A stretch of 64,000 nt of DNA from Asticcacaulis biprosthecium C19 (GCF_000204015.1 NZ_GL883078.1:344985-408984); one strand, 5' to 3'. Positions 46,999 to 57,114 are shown, counted from the first letter of the stretch. Notes: generated from the letters alone by a model not told the origin. Numbers and translations are program-made.

Positions 46999-48366
46999 AT
47001 GTCCGAGCTTAAACCTGCCCATCCACCGCTGGAAGACCTTGCCGTGCCTGCGGCAGATCCGGTCCGGATGGACACAGTCGGTGCAGACGCGGCCAGGGTC
47101 TGGGACAGCCCGGACGACGACGACGACAACCCCCGCGACACGCGCACATTCTTCCGTGGCCGGCTTCTGTGGACGGTGCGTCAGTACATTCGCGAGCACG
47201 GTCCCCTGGCGGCCATGCTGGCCGTGGTCTTTGTCAACCTGGCCGGCTACGGCATCATGGTGCCGCTGATCCCCTTCTTCGCCTCCAGCCTGAACGCCGC
47301 GCCCTGGCAGGTGACGCTGATGTTCAGCATCTACTATCTGGGCCAGTTCTTCGCCGAACCTTATTTCGGGCGTCTGTCTGACCGTATCGGTCGCAAGCCG
47401 ATCCTGATCCTGACCACGGCGCTCAGCGTGCCCTTCTACATTGCCCTCGCCTTCGCCCCCAATATCTGGATCGCCATTGCCATCCGCTTCTTCAGTGGCC
47501 TCAGCTCCGGCAATATCTCGACCATCCAGTCCTATGTTTCAGATATTTCGCGGCCGGATCAGCGCGCTTCACGCATGAGCCTGATCGGCGCCGCCTTCTC
47601 TTTGGGCATCATGATCGGCCCGGTCATTGTCGGCCTGCTCAGCCATGCGCCGGTCACGGGCGGTCAGTTCCGCCCCCCCCTGATCGCCGCAGCCATCCTG
47701 TCGGCCATCGCCTGCGTGATGGTCATGCTCTATGTCCGCGAAAGCCGCCAGCGCACCCAGACCACCGTCCCACCGCCCATTCTGCGCAGCCTGAAGGACG
47801 CCCTGAAAAATCCGGTCACGCTGCGGGTCATCCTGGCCACCCTGGGCTATATGGCCACCTTCGCCACCCTGGAAGCCACCTTTGGCCTCTGGGTCAAGGT
47901 GCGGTTCGGCTGGGACGTCGCCAAGACCGCCACCATCTTCCCGATCATCGGCGTTACCGCCGTCATCATGCTTCTGGTGGTGATGCGCCCGCTGGTGCGG
48001 CGCTACGGCGAGAGCAAGGTTCTCGCCTGCGGCCTATTCCTGTTTGGGCTTAGCTTCGCCCTGCAAAGCCTGCACAATGTCGAAGGCCTGATCGCCCCGA
48101 TCGTCGTGCTGGGTACCATCGGCCAGTCGGTCATCTTCTCGACCATCTGCGCCATCCTCTCCATCACCACCCCGTCCGACCGCACCGGCGCCATGCTGGG
48201 GCTGAACATGTCGATCGGCGCCATGGCCCGCATCACGGGACCGATGATCGCCGGCGTGCTTTTCAGTACCTTCGGCCCCAATGCGCCACTATGGATGGGC
48301 GCCGCACTGACCATCCCGGCCGCCGTGCTGGCGCTGCAGATCGGCCGGCTAAAGAAGGCATACTGA
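46999..48366 (+). CDS. MFS efflux transporter (TetA-like)
   Basis: A 455-residue transporter with 12 expected helices after an unusual acidic N-terminal segment (about 50 residues, Asp-rich DSPDDDDDNPRD). MFS motif A is seen in YFGRLSDRIGRKPILILTTA. The pattern resembles multidrug/tetracycline-type drug:H+ antiporters. A TTG-started gene follows two bases after its stop. Confidence 0.9.
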   Translation: MSELKPAHPPLEDLAVPAADPVRMDTVGADAARVWDSPDDDDDNPRDTRTFFRGRLLWTVRQYIREHGPLAAMLAVVFVNLAGYGIMVPLIPFFASSLNAAPWQVTLMFSIYYLGQFFAEPYFGRLSDRIGRKPILILTTALSVPFYIALAFAPNIWIAIAIRFFSGLSSGNISTIQSYVSDISRPDQRASRMSLIGAAFSLGIMIGPVIVGLLSHAPVTGGQFRPPLIAAAILSAIACVMVMLYVRESRQRTQTTVPPPILRSLKDALKNPVTLRVILATLGYMATFATLEATFGLWVKVRFGWDVAKTATIFPIIGVTAVIMLLVVMRPLVRRYGESKVLACGLFLFGLSFALQSLHNVEGLIAPIVVLGTIGQSVIFSTICAILSITTPSDRTGAMLGLNMSIGAMARITGPMIAGVLFSTFGPNAPLWMGAALTIPAAVLALQIGRLKKAY

Positions 48367-48367
48367 G

Positions 48368-49015
48368 TTGGATCCGTTTCAAATCGACTGGCTGCACCTG
48401 CATCCCAATTCCTGGCCGATCGCGCACCATCTGCGCGACACACCGGGCTGGAACATGACCCGCTTCCACCTGCTGCCCGAAAGTCGCAAGGCGTGCCGCG
48501 ACCATCTGGAACTGCGCTACCTGCTGAACCGGTTCAACAAGGTGGCCGATACTGTGCTCGGCAACGGTGAGGCTTGCTGGATGGTCGTCCTGTCCTCGCC
48601 CAATGAGAACACGCTGCACCGCAAGCGCATCGCGCGGATTGCCAAGCGCTGGAAGCTGACGCCACGCTGGTCGTTTTATAGCGACACCGACCGCCTTACC
48701 TACACCGTCATGGCCAATATGGTCATGTGGCGCCCCGACCATTTCAACCGGATCTTCCTGGACGTGTATCATCAGCGGCTGTGGGGCGTCCTGTGGATGA
48801 ACTACGAGACCGGCGCCGTCCTGACGCCCAATGAAGCCGGGGTCGAGATATCCCAGCCGACCCCGCAGAAACTGATGGACATCGTTTCACGCTATTACGG
48901 CTGGTTGCCGGAGCCGGGTCTGGGCCTGCTCAAATTCGATCCCGCCCAGATGGCCGGCGCCAGCTTCCAGGTCAGCAAGGCGTGCAGCGACGCGATTGCC
49001 CGGTCTCTCGGCTAG
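48368..49015 (+). CDS. Hypothetical protein, paralogue 1 (DUF3885-like pattern)
   Basis: A 215-residue protein starting at TTG 48368, one base after the MFS stop. It shares with the gene at 50648 the blocks ACWMVV, W-S/E-xYxDxDxxxY, and LWMNYETGAVLTPNEAGVEI followed by YYGWLPE. The last block resembles the C-terminus of DUF3885 proteins, with low confidence. Function unknown; it may be co-transcribed with the transporter. Confidence 0.7.
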   Translation: MDPFQIDWLHLHPNSWPIAHHLRDTPGWNMTRFHLLPESRKACRDHLELRYLLNRFNKVADTVLGNGEACWMVVLSSPNENTLHRKRIARIAKRWKLTPRWSFYSDTDRLTYTVMANMVMWRPDHFNRIFLDVYHQRLWGVLWMNYETGAVLTPNEAGVEISQPTPQKLMDIVSRYYGWLPEPGLGLLKFDPAQMAGASFQVSKACSDAIARSLG

Positions 49016-49348
49016 TGTCGCGTCGCGCTGAACATACTAACATTATACCTTCCCGTTATACGGTGAGCGGGGCGGCCCGTGCCGTGGATCATTTGCGGTA
49101 AGCAAATCAGACGGTGGGGGATTTGGCCCGCAGGAATTTCCGTTACCTACGCCAACATTCTGCCGGGTTTGGTGCCAAGAAATCCCCCCTCCGTCTGCTA
49201 CGCTCCGCTGGCAGACACCTCCCCCGTATAACGGGGGAGTATAAGGAAAAATATAGTCTGACAACTCTTTGAACGACCGCTCGGCGCCTCGCAACCGCCA
49301 TTCGTGGGGTGGACCAACCCGTCAAATTCACTGCGATGCAACACTAGG
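49016..49348. other. Intergenic stretch dominated by a palindromic MITE-like repeat
   Basis: No gene. Most of this stretch is the inverted-repeat element described at 49043-49244; the remaining bases before the acyltransferase stop show nothing recognisable. Confidence 0.6.
49043..49244. mobile_element. MITE-like palindromic element, about 200 bp
   Basis: The ends are ttataccttcccgttatacg and the near-complementary ccgtataacgggggagtata (terminal inverted repeats of about 21 bases, 49043-49063 and 49224-49244). Inside, cagacggtgggggattt (49108-49124) pairs with aaatcccccctccgtctg (49180-49197). The whole could fold into one long stem. It has no coding capacity. This fits a non-autonomous miniature element or a palindromic REP-like repeat. 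Confidence 0.65.
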
Positions 49349-50545
49349 TCACAGCTTCAGTTTGATGCCCAGCCGGCTAAGCCCGCCCGCGAGCCAGACG
49401 CAGATCAACGCCAGCAGCAACGACTTGATCAGGCCCACGCCCCCGGTGACCAGGACGTCGGGCAAGGTCAGGGCGCTGTAGGCCATGGCGGCATAGACCA
49501 GGTACGGCATCAGATAGCACAGAAGGGTGTCCGTGCCGGCCGGCTTGACGAAGCCAAACCACTTGCCTTGCCGGGCGACATCGCCGATCCAGTATAGCGC
49601 CACAAAAGCGGCCAGGGTGATGGCGCTGCACAGGAACAGCCAGGCCGGGGTCGCCGACAGCTTGGAAATCCCCCAGAACTGACGCGTGAAAAAGCCCAGT
49701 GCTACCAGGGCCGCGGCGATGGCGGCGAAGGCCAGGGTCATGCGCAAATTATCATTCTTTTTTTCGTTTTCTGGGGGCTGCCACAGTTGGAACATCCGGC
49801 CGATCACGGCGCCGCCCAGGACCAGGGCGGTCAGGGTGCCGCCGATGATCGGCTCAGGGATGATGTGCAACAGGGCCGGCACAAGACCGGCGGCCCAGGC
49901 AAGGCTCAAGCCCGCAAAGGCCAGCCAGGCCAGGGCCAGAACGATCAAACGTCCCTGAGCCAGAGCCGTCACCAGGCCGGCCGCCAGATAGGCCCAGCCA
50001 ATCAGGCCGAGAATCCCCCACCATTGTGGCGCGAAGGTTTCCGTGCCGTCACCGCCACGGTACGTGACCGCCATGACCAGCAGGACGGCGGCGCCCAGGG
50101 CCTTGAGTCCGCGCTGTAGCCAGATGTTCATCGTCTTTGGGTAGGCGTTCCAGATCAGAATGAAACAGACACAGCTCAACACGTTCCAGATCAGGCGAGG
50201 AATGCCGGTCGCCTCGTGGATGGTCTCGCCATTGACCAGGAAGACGCCCATGACCAGCAAGGCCACCGAACGGCCGAGTATGTGAAGGACGGTGCTTCCC
50301 AGACTGTCGCCGCGCGCCTGTCGGCTCGACACCGCAAACGGCAGGGACAGGCCGACGATGAAGAGGAAGGCCGGGAAGACGACGTCGGACAGGCCCATGC
50401 CGTCGACGCCGCTGGCGACATGTTCCAGCCAGACCGGCACGCCTTTAAGAGACCACAGGTCATTGACGAAGATCATAAGCACCATGGTCAGAGCGCGCAC
50501 CAGGTCAATGGCGCCGACGCGGGAGAATTGGTTTTTATTTGGCAT
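49349..50545 (-). CDS. Membrane acyltransferase, heparan-N-acetyltransferase-like (DUF5009)
   Basis: About 398 residues, starting at ATG 50545. It has a dozen hydrophobic segments. The N-terminal VGAIDLVRALTMVLMIFVND and GLSDVVFPAFLFIVGLSLPF match the HGSNAT-like DUF5009/DUF1624 group, which transfers acetyl groups across membranes to sugars. It might link to the glycosidases farther left, but it is not in an operon with them. Flanked by the two unknown paralogues. Confidence 0.85.
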   Translation of the reverse strand: MPNKNQFSRVGAIDLVRALTMVLMIFVNDLWSLKGVPVWLEHVASGVDGMGLSDVVFPAFLFIVGLSLPFAVSSRQARGDSLGSTVLHILGRSVALLVMGVFLVNGETIHEATGIPRLIWNVLSCVCFILIWNAYPKTMNIWLQRGLKALGAAVLLVMAVTYRGGDGTETFAPQWWGILGLIGWAYLAAGLVTALAQGRLIVLALAWLAFAGLSLAWAAGLVPALLHIIPEPIIGGTLTALVLGGAVIGRMFQLWQPPENEKKNDNLRMTLAFAAIAAALVALGFFTRQFWGISKLSATPAWLFLCSAITLAAFVALYWIGDVARQGKWFGFVKPAGTDTLLCYLMPYLVYAAMAYSALTLPDVLVTGGVGLIKSLLLALICVWLAGGLSRLGIKLKL

Positions 50546-50647
50546 TGTTTTGGCCCTACCCTTTTCCCAGGCATAACCCATATTTCTGCCGCCGTCGAAT
50601 CTGTCATGCCGGCCGTGGTTTTCTTGAGACGGGCAACATGCTAGGGC

Positions 50648-51442
50648 GTGCCAGGGAGCAACCTAATGACCAAGCTTACGGATTTCAGAACCTTATGGCA
50701 GCGCTTTCACGGAAAAGAATTGCCGATCAATCATGGTGTGAAGCATTTCGACGCCTGCCAGGTACGCTTCCACGTCTTGCCGGACAATCTTGATCGATGC
50801 CTCACTCCGAAAGACCAGTCAGATATGCTGGCGCGCTACCATACTCTTGCGATGGAAATGCTGGGGTCGAATGCGTGCTGGATGGTCTTAACGGAAGTTC
50901 TCGACCCCACGGGACATCCTGATCACGTTGAGCGAGACGTTGATGACGTTCGGGACTTGGCGAAGGAAGACGCGGAGGCCTGGCGACGATACCAACGGCA
51001 TAGCCGCGCTTACAAAAAGCTCGAACGACGCATCCAGTCTGTTTTCGGCCTGACCCCGGCGTGGGAAATTTACGACCACGACGATGAGAATTTGTATAGG
51101 TTTTGGGCAGGGAAAATAGTCTGGGCGCCCGATCGCATGGACGCTCTACTGAATTTGATCCATCGTGACCGGCTGTTAAATCCACTGTGGATGAACCAAG
51201 AGACCGGCGCCCTGTTTGCACCTTACCACGCTGGAGTCGATATCACGCTGCCGAATGCCGAGGCCCTGATCACGACAATTGAGCGCTTTGGCGATTGGCT
51301 TCCCGGCGGTTGGGGATTCTTCAATCTCCCTTCAGATGATACCGCAAAGTTGTCAGAACGGCCAAAAGCTGCGGCCCTGGTACGCAGCGCTTTGGCCAAC
51401 AGACCTGATTACCGCAACTGCCAGGAGCGATACGGGTTCTGA
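50648..51442 (+). CDS. Hypothetical protein, paralogue 2 (DUF3885-like pattern)
   Basis: A 264-residue soluble protein. Segments NACWMVLTEV, TPAWEIYDHDDENLYRFWAG and LWMNQETGALFAPYHAGVDI align with the gene at 48368, with an insertion of about 40 residues, so they are diverged duplicates. Function unknown. Composition is less GC-rich than the first copy. Confidence 0.75.
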   Translation: MPGSNLMTKLTDFRTLWQRFHGKELPINHGVKHFDACQVRFHVLPDNLDRCLTPKDQSDMLARYHTLAMEMLGSNACWMVLTEVLDPTGHPDHVERDVDDVRDLAKEDAEAWRRYQRHSRAYKKLERRIQSVFGLTPAWEIYDHDDENLYRFWAGKIVWAPDRMDALLNLIHRDRLLNPLWMNQETGALFAPYHAGVDITLPNAEALITTIERFGDWLPGGWGFFNLPSDDTAKLSERPKAAALVRSALANRPDYRNCQERYGF

Positions 51443-51459
51443 ATCAGTCCTTGCCACAC

Positions 51460-51569
51460 CGGGGCTTTTCCTGTAATGCCCCGCGTTCTTCCGACCCGCC
51501 AGGCCCATGACATGCCTGGGCGGTGTCATCACCCCCTAAGAAGGGCGGCCCTAACCGGCCGTAATCGAA
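51460..51569 (+). promoter_or_regulatory. Structured leader of the rpmI-rplT operon
   Basis: Two hairpins precede rpmI: cggggc (51460) with gccccg (51478), and ccgccaggc with gcctgggcgg (51496-51523), followed by a cggccctaaccggccg fold. Ribosomal-protein operons of this type are commonly autoregulated through such leaders by L20; the similarity here is structural inference only. Confidence 0.4.
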
Positions 51570-51767
51570 ATGTCAAAACTGAAGACCAAGTCGGGCGCCA
51601 AGAAGCGCTTCCGCTTTACTGCCTCTGGCAAGGCCAAGGCCGGCGTCGCCGGCAAGCGCCACCGTTTGATCTCGCACAACGGCAAGTACATCCGTCAAAA
51701 CCGCGGTACGCAGGTGATGTCGGACGCCGATACGATCAAGATCAAATCCTACATGCCTTACGCCTAA
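51570..51767 (+). CDS. rpmI: 50S ribosomal protein L35
   Basis: A 65-residue basic protein with the family sequence [20 protein letters not shown] and a Lys/Arg-rich middle. Component of the large ribosomal subunit. First gene of a two-gene operon with rplT, 15 bases downstream. infC is not immediately upstream. Confidence 0.97.
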   Translation: MSKLKTKSGAKKRFRFTASGKAKAGVAGKRHRLISHNGKYIRQNRGTQVMSDADTIKIKSYMPYA

Positions 51768-51782
51768 GAGGGAGCACCACAC

Positions 51783-52142
51783 ATGGCCCGCGTAAAAAGA
51801 GGCGTCGTTTCGCACGCCAGACACAAGAAGGTCCTGAAGCTCGCCAAGGGTTTCTATGGCCGCCGCAAGAATACCATCCGCACCGCCAAGGCGGCTGTCG
51901 ACAAGGCCGGCCAATACGCCTACCGCGACCGCCGCACCAAGAAGCGCAACTTCCGCAGCCTGTGGATTCAGCGCATCAACGCGGCTGCCCGGATCGAAGG
52001 CTTCACCTATTCGCAGTTCATCCACGGCCTGGACGTGGCGGGCATCGACATCGACCGTAAGGTTCTGTCCGACGTCGCCATGAACGACGAAGCCGGTTTC
52101 AAGGCGATCGCCGAAAAGGTCCGCACGGCCCTGGCCGCGTAA
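51783..52142 (+). CDS. rplT: 50S ribosomal protein L20
   Basis: A 119-residue rRNA-binding protein: [40 protein letters not shown] and the usual C-terminal helices. L20 is needed early in 50S assembly and often represses its own operon. Followed by a strong terminator. Confidence 0.97.
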   Translation: MARVKRGVVSHARHKKVLKLAKGFYGRRKNTIRTAKAAVDKAGQYAYRDRRTKKRNFRSLWIQRINAAARIEGFTYSQFIHGLDVAGIDIDRKVLSDVAMNDEAGFKAIAEKVRTALAA

Positions 52143-52164
52143 GCGAACTTTCAGGTTACAGCTC

Positions 52165-52199
52165 AAACCCCGCCAGGTCCCCCTGGCGGGGTTTTTGTT
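52165..52199 (+). terminator. Rho-independent terminator after rplT
   Basis: The arms aaaccccgccagg (52165-52177) and cctggcggggttt (52182-52194) with a TCCC loop are followed by TTGTTT. A textbook intrinsic terminator. Confidence 0.93.
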
Positions 52200-52251
52200 T
52201 GCCATCGCCGCCGCATTTGTTAATGTCGCCTTAAGCAAGTGTGGGGCGGTG

Positions 52252-53499
52252 ATGACAAGCGAAGTCTTGTTGATGAATCTGGAAGCGGTGGCCTTGGGCG
52301 CGGATAGCGCCGTGACCATCCTTGACACCAGCAGCGGGCACAGCGTGTCGCAGGGCGGGATTGAGAAGATTCATATCCTCAACGAAGCCGGCCCCGTCGC
52401 TGCCATGGTCTATGGCGGTGGCGATTTCGCCGGTCTGCCATGGTCCTCCGTCGTCAGCCAGTTTCGAGGCGCCCGCCCCGGCCGGCGCGGTCCCGTCAAG
52501 GACCAGGCTCAGGACCTGATCCGCTTCCTGGCCGGCGAAGAGGTCAAGGGCGACGATAAGGCCGAACAGATCAGCTTTGCCCGCTATATGCTGAGTTTCG
52601 TGCTCGACTATGGCGACCGGTTGAAGACCTTTGGCTGGGAAGAGGGCAAGTCGGTCAGTCTTGAGACCGCGTCCCAGGCTCTGGCCCGCCTGACCGAAGA
52701 CGTGATGTTTGCCGGTCGCGATGCCAAGGGCCAGCCGGTGGGCCGCGCCCTGTTGCCGGACTCGCCACGTCTAACGCCCTTCCTGCAGCAGCATCTCGGA
52801 CCTTTCCTGGAACATTTCCTCGGACAGATGCTGAACGGTGCTGCCTTTCCGGAAAAGCAGGTCGCCGCCTTGCGCGATCTTGCTACAGCCTCGGTCCTGG
52901 TCGAATGGCTGCCAGCGCGCGCCGGCATGTTCCTGACGGGGCTGGTGATTGCCGGTTTCGATGGTGCCGGCTCGACCCCAGCCATGGTCCATTTCGAGTT
53001 TCTCGGATCCTTTGGCGGCGTGCTCAAGTCGGGCCCGGTCGGCGCCCTGGCGCCTAAGCCGCGCACAAACCCGATCATCGCAGCGACCTTTGCCCAGGAC
53101 GACATGACCCGGGCCTTTATGTATGGCGCCACGCCAGCCTACGAATATGTCTCGCAGATGGTCAGCGCCAGCTACATCTACCGTGAACTGTCCGCCGCCC
53201 TGGGCGAGACCGCCAAAGGCAACGCGGCCATCGCCAAGGCCCTGGCCGGCCGGCTGGACAGCCTGGCCTTCGTCGCCCCGCAACTCGGCGGCGGCGTCGC
53301 GCGCCAGGCCCGCAACGAACAGGCGACACGAAAGCTGTGGCCATTGCTGGAAGCCGCCAATGCCGGTATCCTGGCCGGCTATGCCGCCAAGTTCATGGAA
53401 CTGCCGGTCGTCGAACACGAGCTGATGCGCGACGAAGGCGTATCGCGTCCGATCCGCATCCTGGCCATGGAACCTGGCCGCTATTTCTGGAAGGATTGA
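52252..53499 (+). CDS. Ntn-hydrolase-like (proteasome-fold) conserved protein
   Basis: About 415 residues from ATG 52252; the in-frame upstream ATG at 52195 lies within the terminator and is unlikely. The N-terminus TSEVLLMNLEAVALGADSAV, then GGIEKIHILNEAGPVAAMVYG and PWSSVVSQFR, fits a family of conserved proteins that look like the proteasome/HslV fold with a potential N-terminal Thr or Ser nucleophile. The rest is helical and unassigned. No secretion signal. It is followed 3 bases later by the 111-residue gene. I would not name a substrate. Confidence 0.6.
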   Translation: MTSEVLLMNLEAVALGADSAVTILDTSSGHSVSQGGIEKIHILNEAGPVAAMVYGGGDFAGLPWSSVVSQFRGARPGRRGPVKDQAQDLIRFLAGEEVKGDDKAEQISFARYMLSFVLDYGDRLKTFGWEEGKSVSLETASQALARLTEDVMFAGRDAKGQPVGRALLPDSPRLTPFLQQHLGPFLEHFLGQMLNGAAFPEKQVAALRDLATASVLVEWLPARAGMFLTGLVIAGFDGAGSTPAMVHFEFLGSFGGVLKSGPVGALAPKPRTNPIIAATFAQDDMTRAFMYGATPAYEYVSQMVSASYIYRELSAALGETAKGNAAIAKALAGRLDSLAFVAPQLGGGVARQARNEQATRKLWPLLEAANAGILAGYAAKFMELPVVEHELMRDEGVSRPIRILAMEPGRYFWKD

Positions 53500-53502
53500 A
53501 CC

Positions 53503-53838
53503 ATGGAAAAGTCCGTCAATCCCGAAGCCATCGCCGACGACATCCGCGCCTGGAACGACCGCGCCGAACGCCTGATCGCCGAAGTCGCTGGCCGCGACAC
53601 GCCCGTGACGACGACGCACAAGGCCGTGCGCCTGACGGCGGAAAAGCGCGGCCTGGCCGACCTGTTCCGCAAGAAGACGGCGCCTTTCGAAGTTTCGGCG
53701 GCGACGATCAACTCGGCTCTGGACAAGGTGCGCAAGGGCCGCCGGACCCGCAGCGACATTCCCGACTTCCCGGAATCGTTCGCCGGCGGCAGCCGCATGG
53801 ACATCCTGCGCCCACGGCGAGACCGGTACGAAGGCTGA
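53503..53838 (+). CDS. Hypothetical protein downstream of Ntn-hydrolase-like gene
   Basis: A 111-residue hydrophilic protein of unknown function (MEKSVNPEAIADDIRAWNDR...). Its ATG directly follows the previous stop, so it is co-transcribed with the Ntn-hydrolase-like gene and may be its partner. C-terminal part is Arg-rich. No domain recognised. Confidence 0.65.
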   Translation: MEKSVNPEAIADDIRAWNDRAERLIAEVAGRDTPVTTTHKAVRLTAEKRGLADLFRKKTAPFEVSAATINSALDKVRKGRRTRSDIPDFPESFAGGSRMDILRPRRDRYEG

Positions 53839-53877
53839 CCTTCATAGAGACGTCGTGATCGGGCGGTACAACACCTC

Positions 53878-55955
53878 ATGACCAACCGCCGCCAACTACT
53901 CAGCGCCGCCCTTGCGGGAACGCTCGGAACCCTCCCGCCCGCCATTGCCCGCGCGCTCGATATCCCCGCGAAGGTGCGCACCGGCACCCTTCAGGACGTC
54001 GAACACATCGTCATCCTGATGCAGGAGAACCGGTCTTTCGACCACTATTTCGGCACGCTGAACGGCGTCCAGGGTTTCGGCGACCGCTTCGCGATTCCGG
54101 TCGCCGATGTCGGCGCGCGCAAGGGCGGGACGATTTTCGCACAACCGCGCGACGGGGATCCCGACACGCTCATCGCCCCCTTCCCGCTCGACACCGCCAA
54201 GGATTTTCGGCTGATGCGTGTCGAGGGCACGCCGCACAGTTTCAAGGACGCCCAAGACGCCTGGGACCATGGCCGTATGGGACGCTGGCCCGATGCCAAG
54301 CATAACCACGCCATGGGGTACTTCACGCGCGCCGACCTGCCGTTCCAGTACGCCCTGGCCGAGGCCTTTACCCTGTGTGATGCCTACTTTTGCTCGATGC
54401 ACGCCGGGACAAACCCCAACCGACTGTTCCACTGGACGGGAAAGAACGGCGGCGCCATCGATAACGGGTACGACTCGCTGAGTGCTGATCCCGCCGGCCA
54501 TGGCGGCTATGACTGGACGACCTATCCCGAACGCCTGAGTGCCGCCGGTGTCGAGTGGCAGGTCTATCAGGATATGGACGACAACTTCACGGATAATCCG
54601 CTGGCCGGATTCAAGACCTACCGCGCCGCCCATAAGGCCTCCAGTCAACGCTTGATGGATCTGGCGCGGCGGTCGATCCGTACGCGTGACCTGGATGCGT
54701 TGAAGGCCGATGTGGTGGCCGGAAAGCTTCCGGAGGTGTCGTGGATCGTCGCCACCGCGGAAGGGTCGGAGCATCCCGGGCCGTCCAGCCCGGCCCAGGG
54801 CGCCGACTATACCGCCCGCGTTCTGGACGCCTTGACGGCCAATCCCGATGTGTGGGCGAAGACGGTTCTGCTGATCAATTTCGATGAGAATGACGGCTAT
54901 TTCGACCATGTGCCGCCGCCGGCGCCGCCGTCCTTGGATGCCGATGGCAAACCGCTGGGGCACAGCGCTATCGATACCGCCGGGGAATATCACGTCGGTG
55001 ACGGCAAGTATAACGGCCGTCCCTACGGCTTGGGCCCACGTGTGCCGATGTATGTCGTTTCGCCATGGTCGCGCGGCGGCTATGTCGCGTCAGAAGTGTT
55101 CGACCACACATCGGTGATCCGGTTTTTGGAGACGCGGTTCGGTGTGGCGGAGCCCAATATCTCGGCCTGGCGTCGGGCAGTGTGCGGCGATCTGACATCG
55201 TGTTTCGACTTCGCCACGCCGAATAATCAACCGTTCTTTCAGCATTTGCCGGTCACGAAGTCGCTGGCGGATAAGGCGCGGAGCCTGGGTGGACGCACGA
55301 CACCGAGGGCGCCCAGCCTGGCGGCGCCGGTCCAGGCGCAGGGTCAGAGGCTGAGGCGGGCGACGCCTTACGACCTGACGGCGGATTTTGCCTGGGAACC
55401 GGTGGAGGTCTTTCCATACCTGTACCTGCGTAACCGCAGCGCTGAACGATCGGCCGTTTTCCATCTGTATGACAGGCTGAATCTGGAGCAGCCGCCGTTG
55501 CGTTTCACCGTGGCGCCGGGGAAAGCTATCACCACGCGCGGCTCAACGACATGCGTTTGAAGTCGTACGGCGAAAGCACGGAAGGCGCCTATGACTGGTG
55601 GCTGCTGGGGCCCAACGGCTTTTTCCGCCGCTTTGCCGGTACGGGTTATGGTGTCGAGGCGTCGGTAGAGGGCGGTGTCCTGACGCTGCAGAATCCGTCG
55701 TTTGCACAGGCAGTACAGGTGACGGTTCGTGACACCCATGGCAGCGAACGCCGCTTCAACCTGGCACCGCAGCCGCCACATCCGGATGACCATGCAACCG
55801 TGTCTGAGACCGTCGATCTGGCCCTATCGGCGGGCTGGTATGACGTGACGTTGCGCGGTGATGGTTTCGAGCAGCGTTTCGCCGGTCATGTCGAAAACGG
55901 CCGGGCTTCGCTGTCCGATCCGTTGGCGTTCGGACCGGCGCCGCTTAAGGTGTAA
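53878..55955 (+). pseudogene. Phosphocholine-type phospholipase C, frameshifted before the C-terminal domain
   Basis: Two frames make one phospholipase C of about 690 residues. The first begins with a twin-arginine-type signal (TNRRQLLSAALAGTLGTLPP) and has the PLC/acid-phosphatase catalytic start ILMQENRSFDHYFGTLNG. Further on it has LINFDENDGYFDHVPPPAPP. It stops at 55560 after AITTRGSTTCV. A second frame (from about 55551) carries the DUF756 C-terminal domain with GAYDWWLLGPNGFFRRF. One missing base at the GGGG run 55518-55521 would join them. Intact enzymes are exported by Tat and hydrolyse phosphatidylcholine or sphingomyelin. Whether the break is real or a sequencing error is open. Confidence 0.85.
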
Positions 55956-56019
55956 AAAGCGCTTCACAGGCTGGGCGGTAAGCACTAAAGACGCAGGACC
56001 TTTTCAAGAAGCCTGTACC

Positions 56020-57093
56020 ATGACCGTCTACGCCGACCTGCAAACCGAAATCGAAGCCGAGATCGCCTCCGCGCCCGACCTGTCCGCCCTCGACGCCGTG
56101 CGCGTGTCGGCGCTGGGCAAGACCGGCCGTATCTCCGGCCTGCTCAAGACCCTGGGCAGCCTGCCGCCGGAGGAGCGCAAGACCACCGGCGCCGCCATCA
56201 ATGCCGTGCGCGACCAGATCCAGGCCGTGCTCGATTCCCGGAAGTCGGAACTGGAAGCGGCGCACCTCGCCGCCCGCCTGCAAAGCGAGCGCATCGACCT
56301 CAGCCTGCCGTCGGCGCCGCGCGCCAAGGGCGGGGTTCATCCGACCTTGCAAGTGATGGACGAGATGATCGCCATCTTCGCCGACCTGGGCTTCGAAGTC
56401 GCCGAAGGCCCTGATATTGAAGACGATTTCCACAATTTTACCGCGCTGAACTTTCCGGAAAAGCACCCGGCGCGGGAGATGCACGACACCTTCTTCTTCC
56501 ATCCGGACGAGAACGGCGTGCGCAAGCTGCTGCGCACCCATACCTCGCCGGTGCAGATCCGGACCATGGTTTCGGGCAAGCCACCGTTCCGCCTGATCGC
56601 GCCGGGGCGGGTCTTCCGCTGCGACAGCGACCAGACCCATACCCCGATGTTCCACCAGATCGAGGGCCTGGTCATCGACCGCAACGCCCATATGGGCCAC
56701 CTGAAGTGGGTGCTGGAAACCTTTATCTCGCGGTTCTTTGAGACCGGCGACGTGGTCACCCAGTTCCGCCCGCACCACTTCCCCTTCACCGAACCGTCGG
56801 CGGAGATGGATGTGCGCTGTTCGTGGGAAAAGGGCGAGTTGAAGGTCGGCCACGGCGACTCGTGGCTGGAAATCCTGGGCTGCGGCATGGTTCACCCCAA
56901 TGTTTTGAAGGCTTGTGGCGTTGATCCGGATGAGTATCAGGGCTTTGCCTGGGGCATGGGCGTCGACCGCCTGGCCATGCTGAAATACGGCGTGCCGGAT
57001 TTGCGCGACATGTTCGCCGCCGATTCCCGCTGGCTGAACCACTATGGATTCTCGGCCTTCGCCGCTCCGAACAGCGCGTCCGGCCTGAACTAA
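56020..57093 (+). CDS. pheS: Phenylalanyl-tRNA synthetase alpha subunit
   Basis: A 357-residue class II synthetase subunit starting at ATG 56020; the frame is open upstream to 55858 but that part is not homologous. Motif 2 region [20 protein letters not shown] and motif 3 [20 protein letters not shown] are present, with the N-terminal coiled coil. It charges tRNA-Phe with PheT as an alpha2beta2 complex. 21 bases separate it from pheT. Confidence 0.97.
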   Translation: MTVYADLQTEIEAEIASAPDLSALDAVRVSALGKTGRISGLLKTLGSLPPEERKTTGAAINAVRDQIQAVLDSRKSELEAAHLAARLQSERIDLSLPSAPRAKGGVHPTLQVMDEMIAIFADLGFEVAEGPDIEDDFHNFTALNFPEKHPAREMHDTFFFHPDENGVRKLLRTHTSPVQIRTMVSGKPPFRLIAPGRVFRCDSDQTHTPMFHQIEGLVIDRNAHMGHLKWVLETFISRFFETGDVVTQFRPHHFPFTEPSAEMDVRCSWEKGELKVGHGDSWLEILGCGMVHPNVLKACGVDPDEYQGFAWGMGVDRLAMLKYGVPDLRDMFAADSRWLNHYGFSAFAAPNSASGLN

Positions 57094-57114
57094 CTCTTTC
57101 AAAAGTTTCATAAA

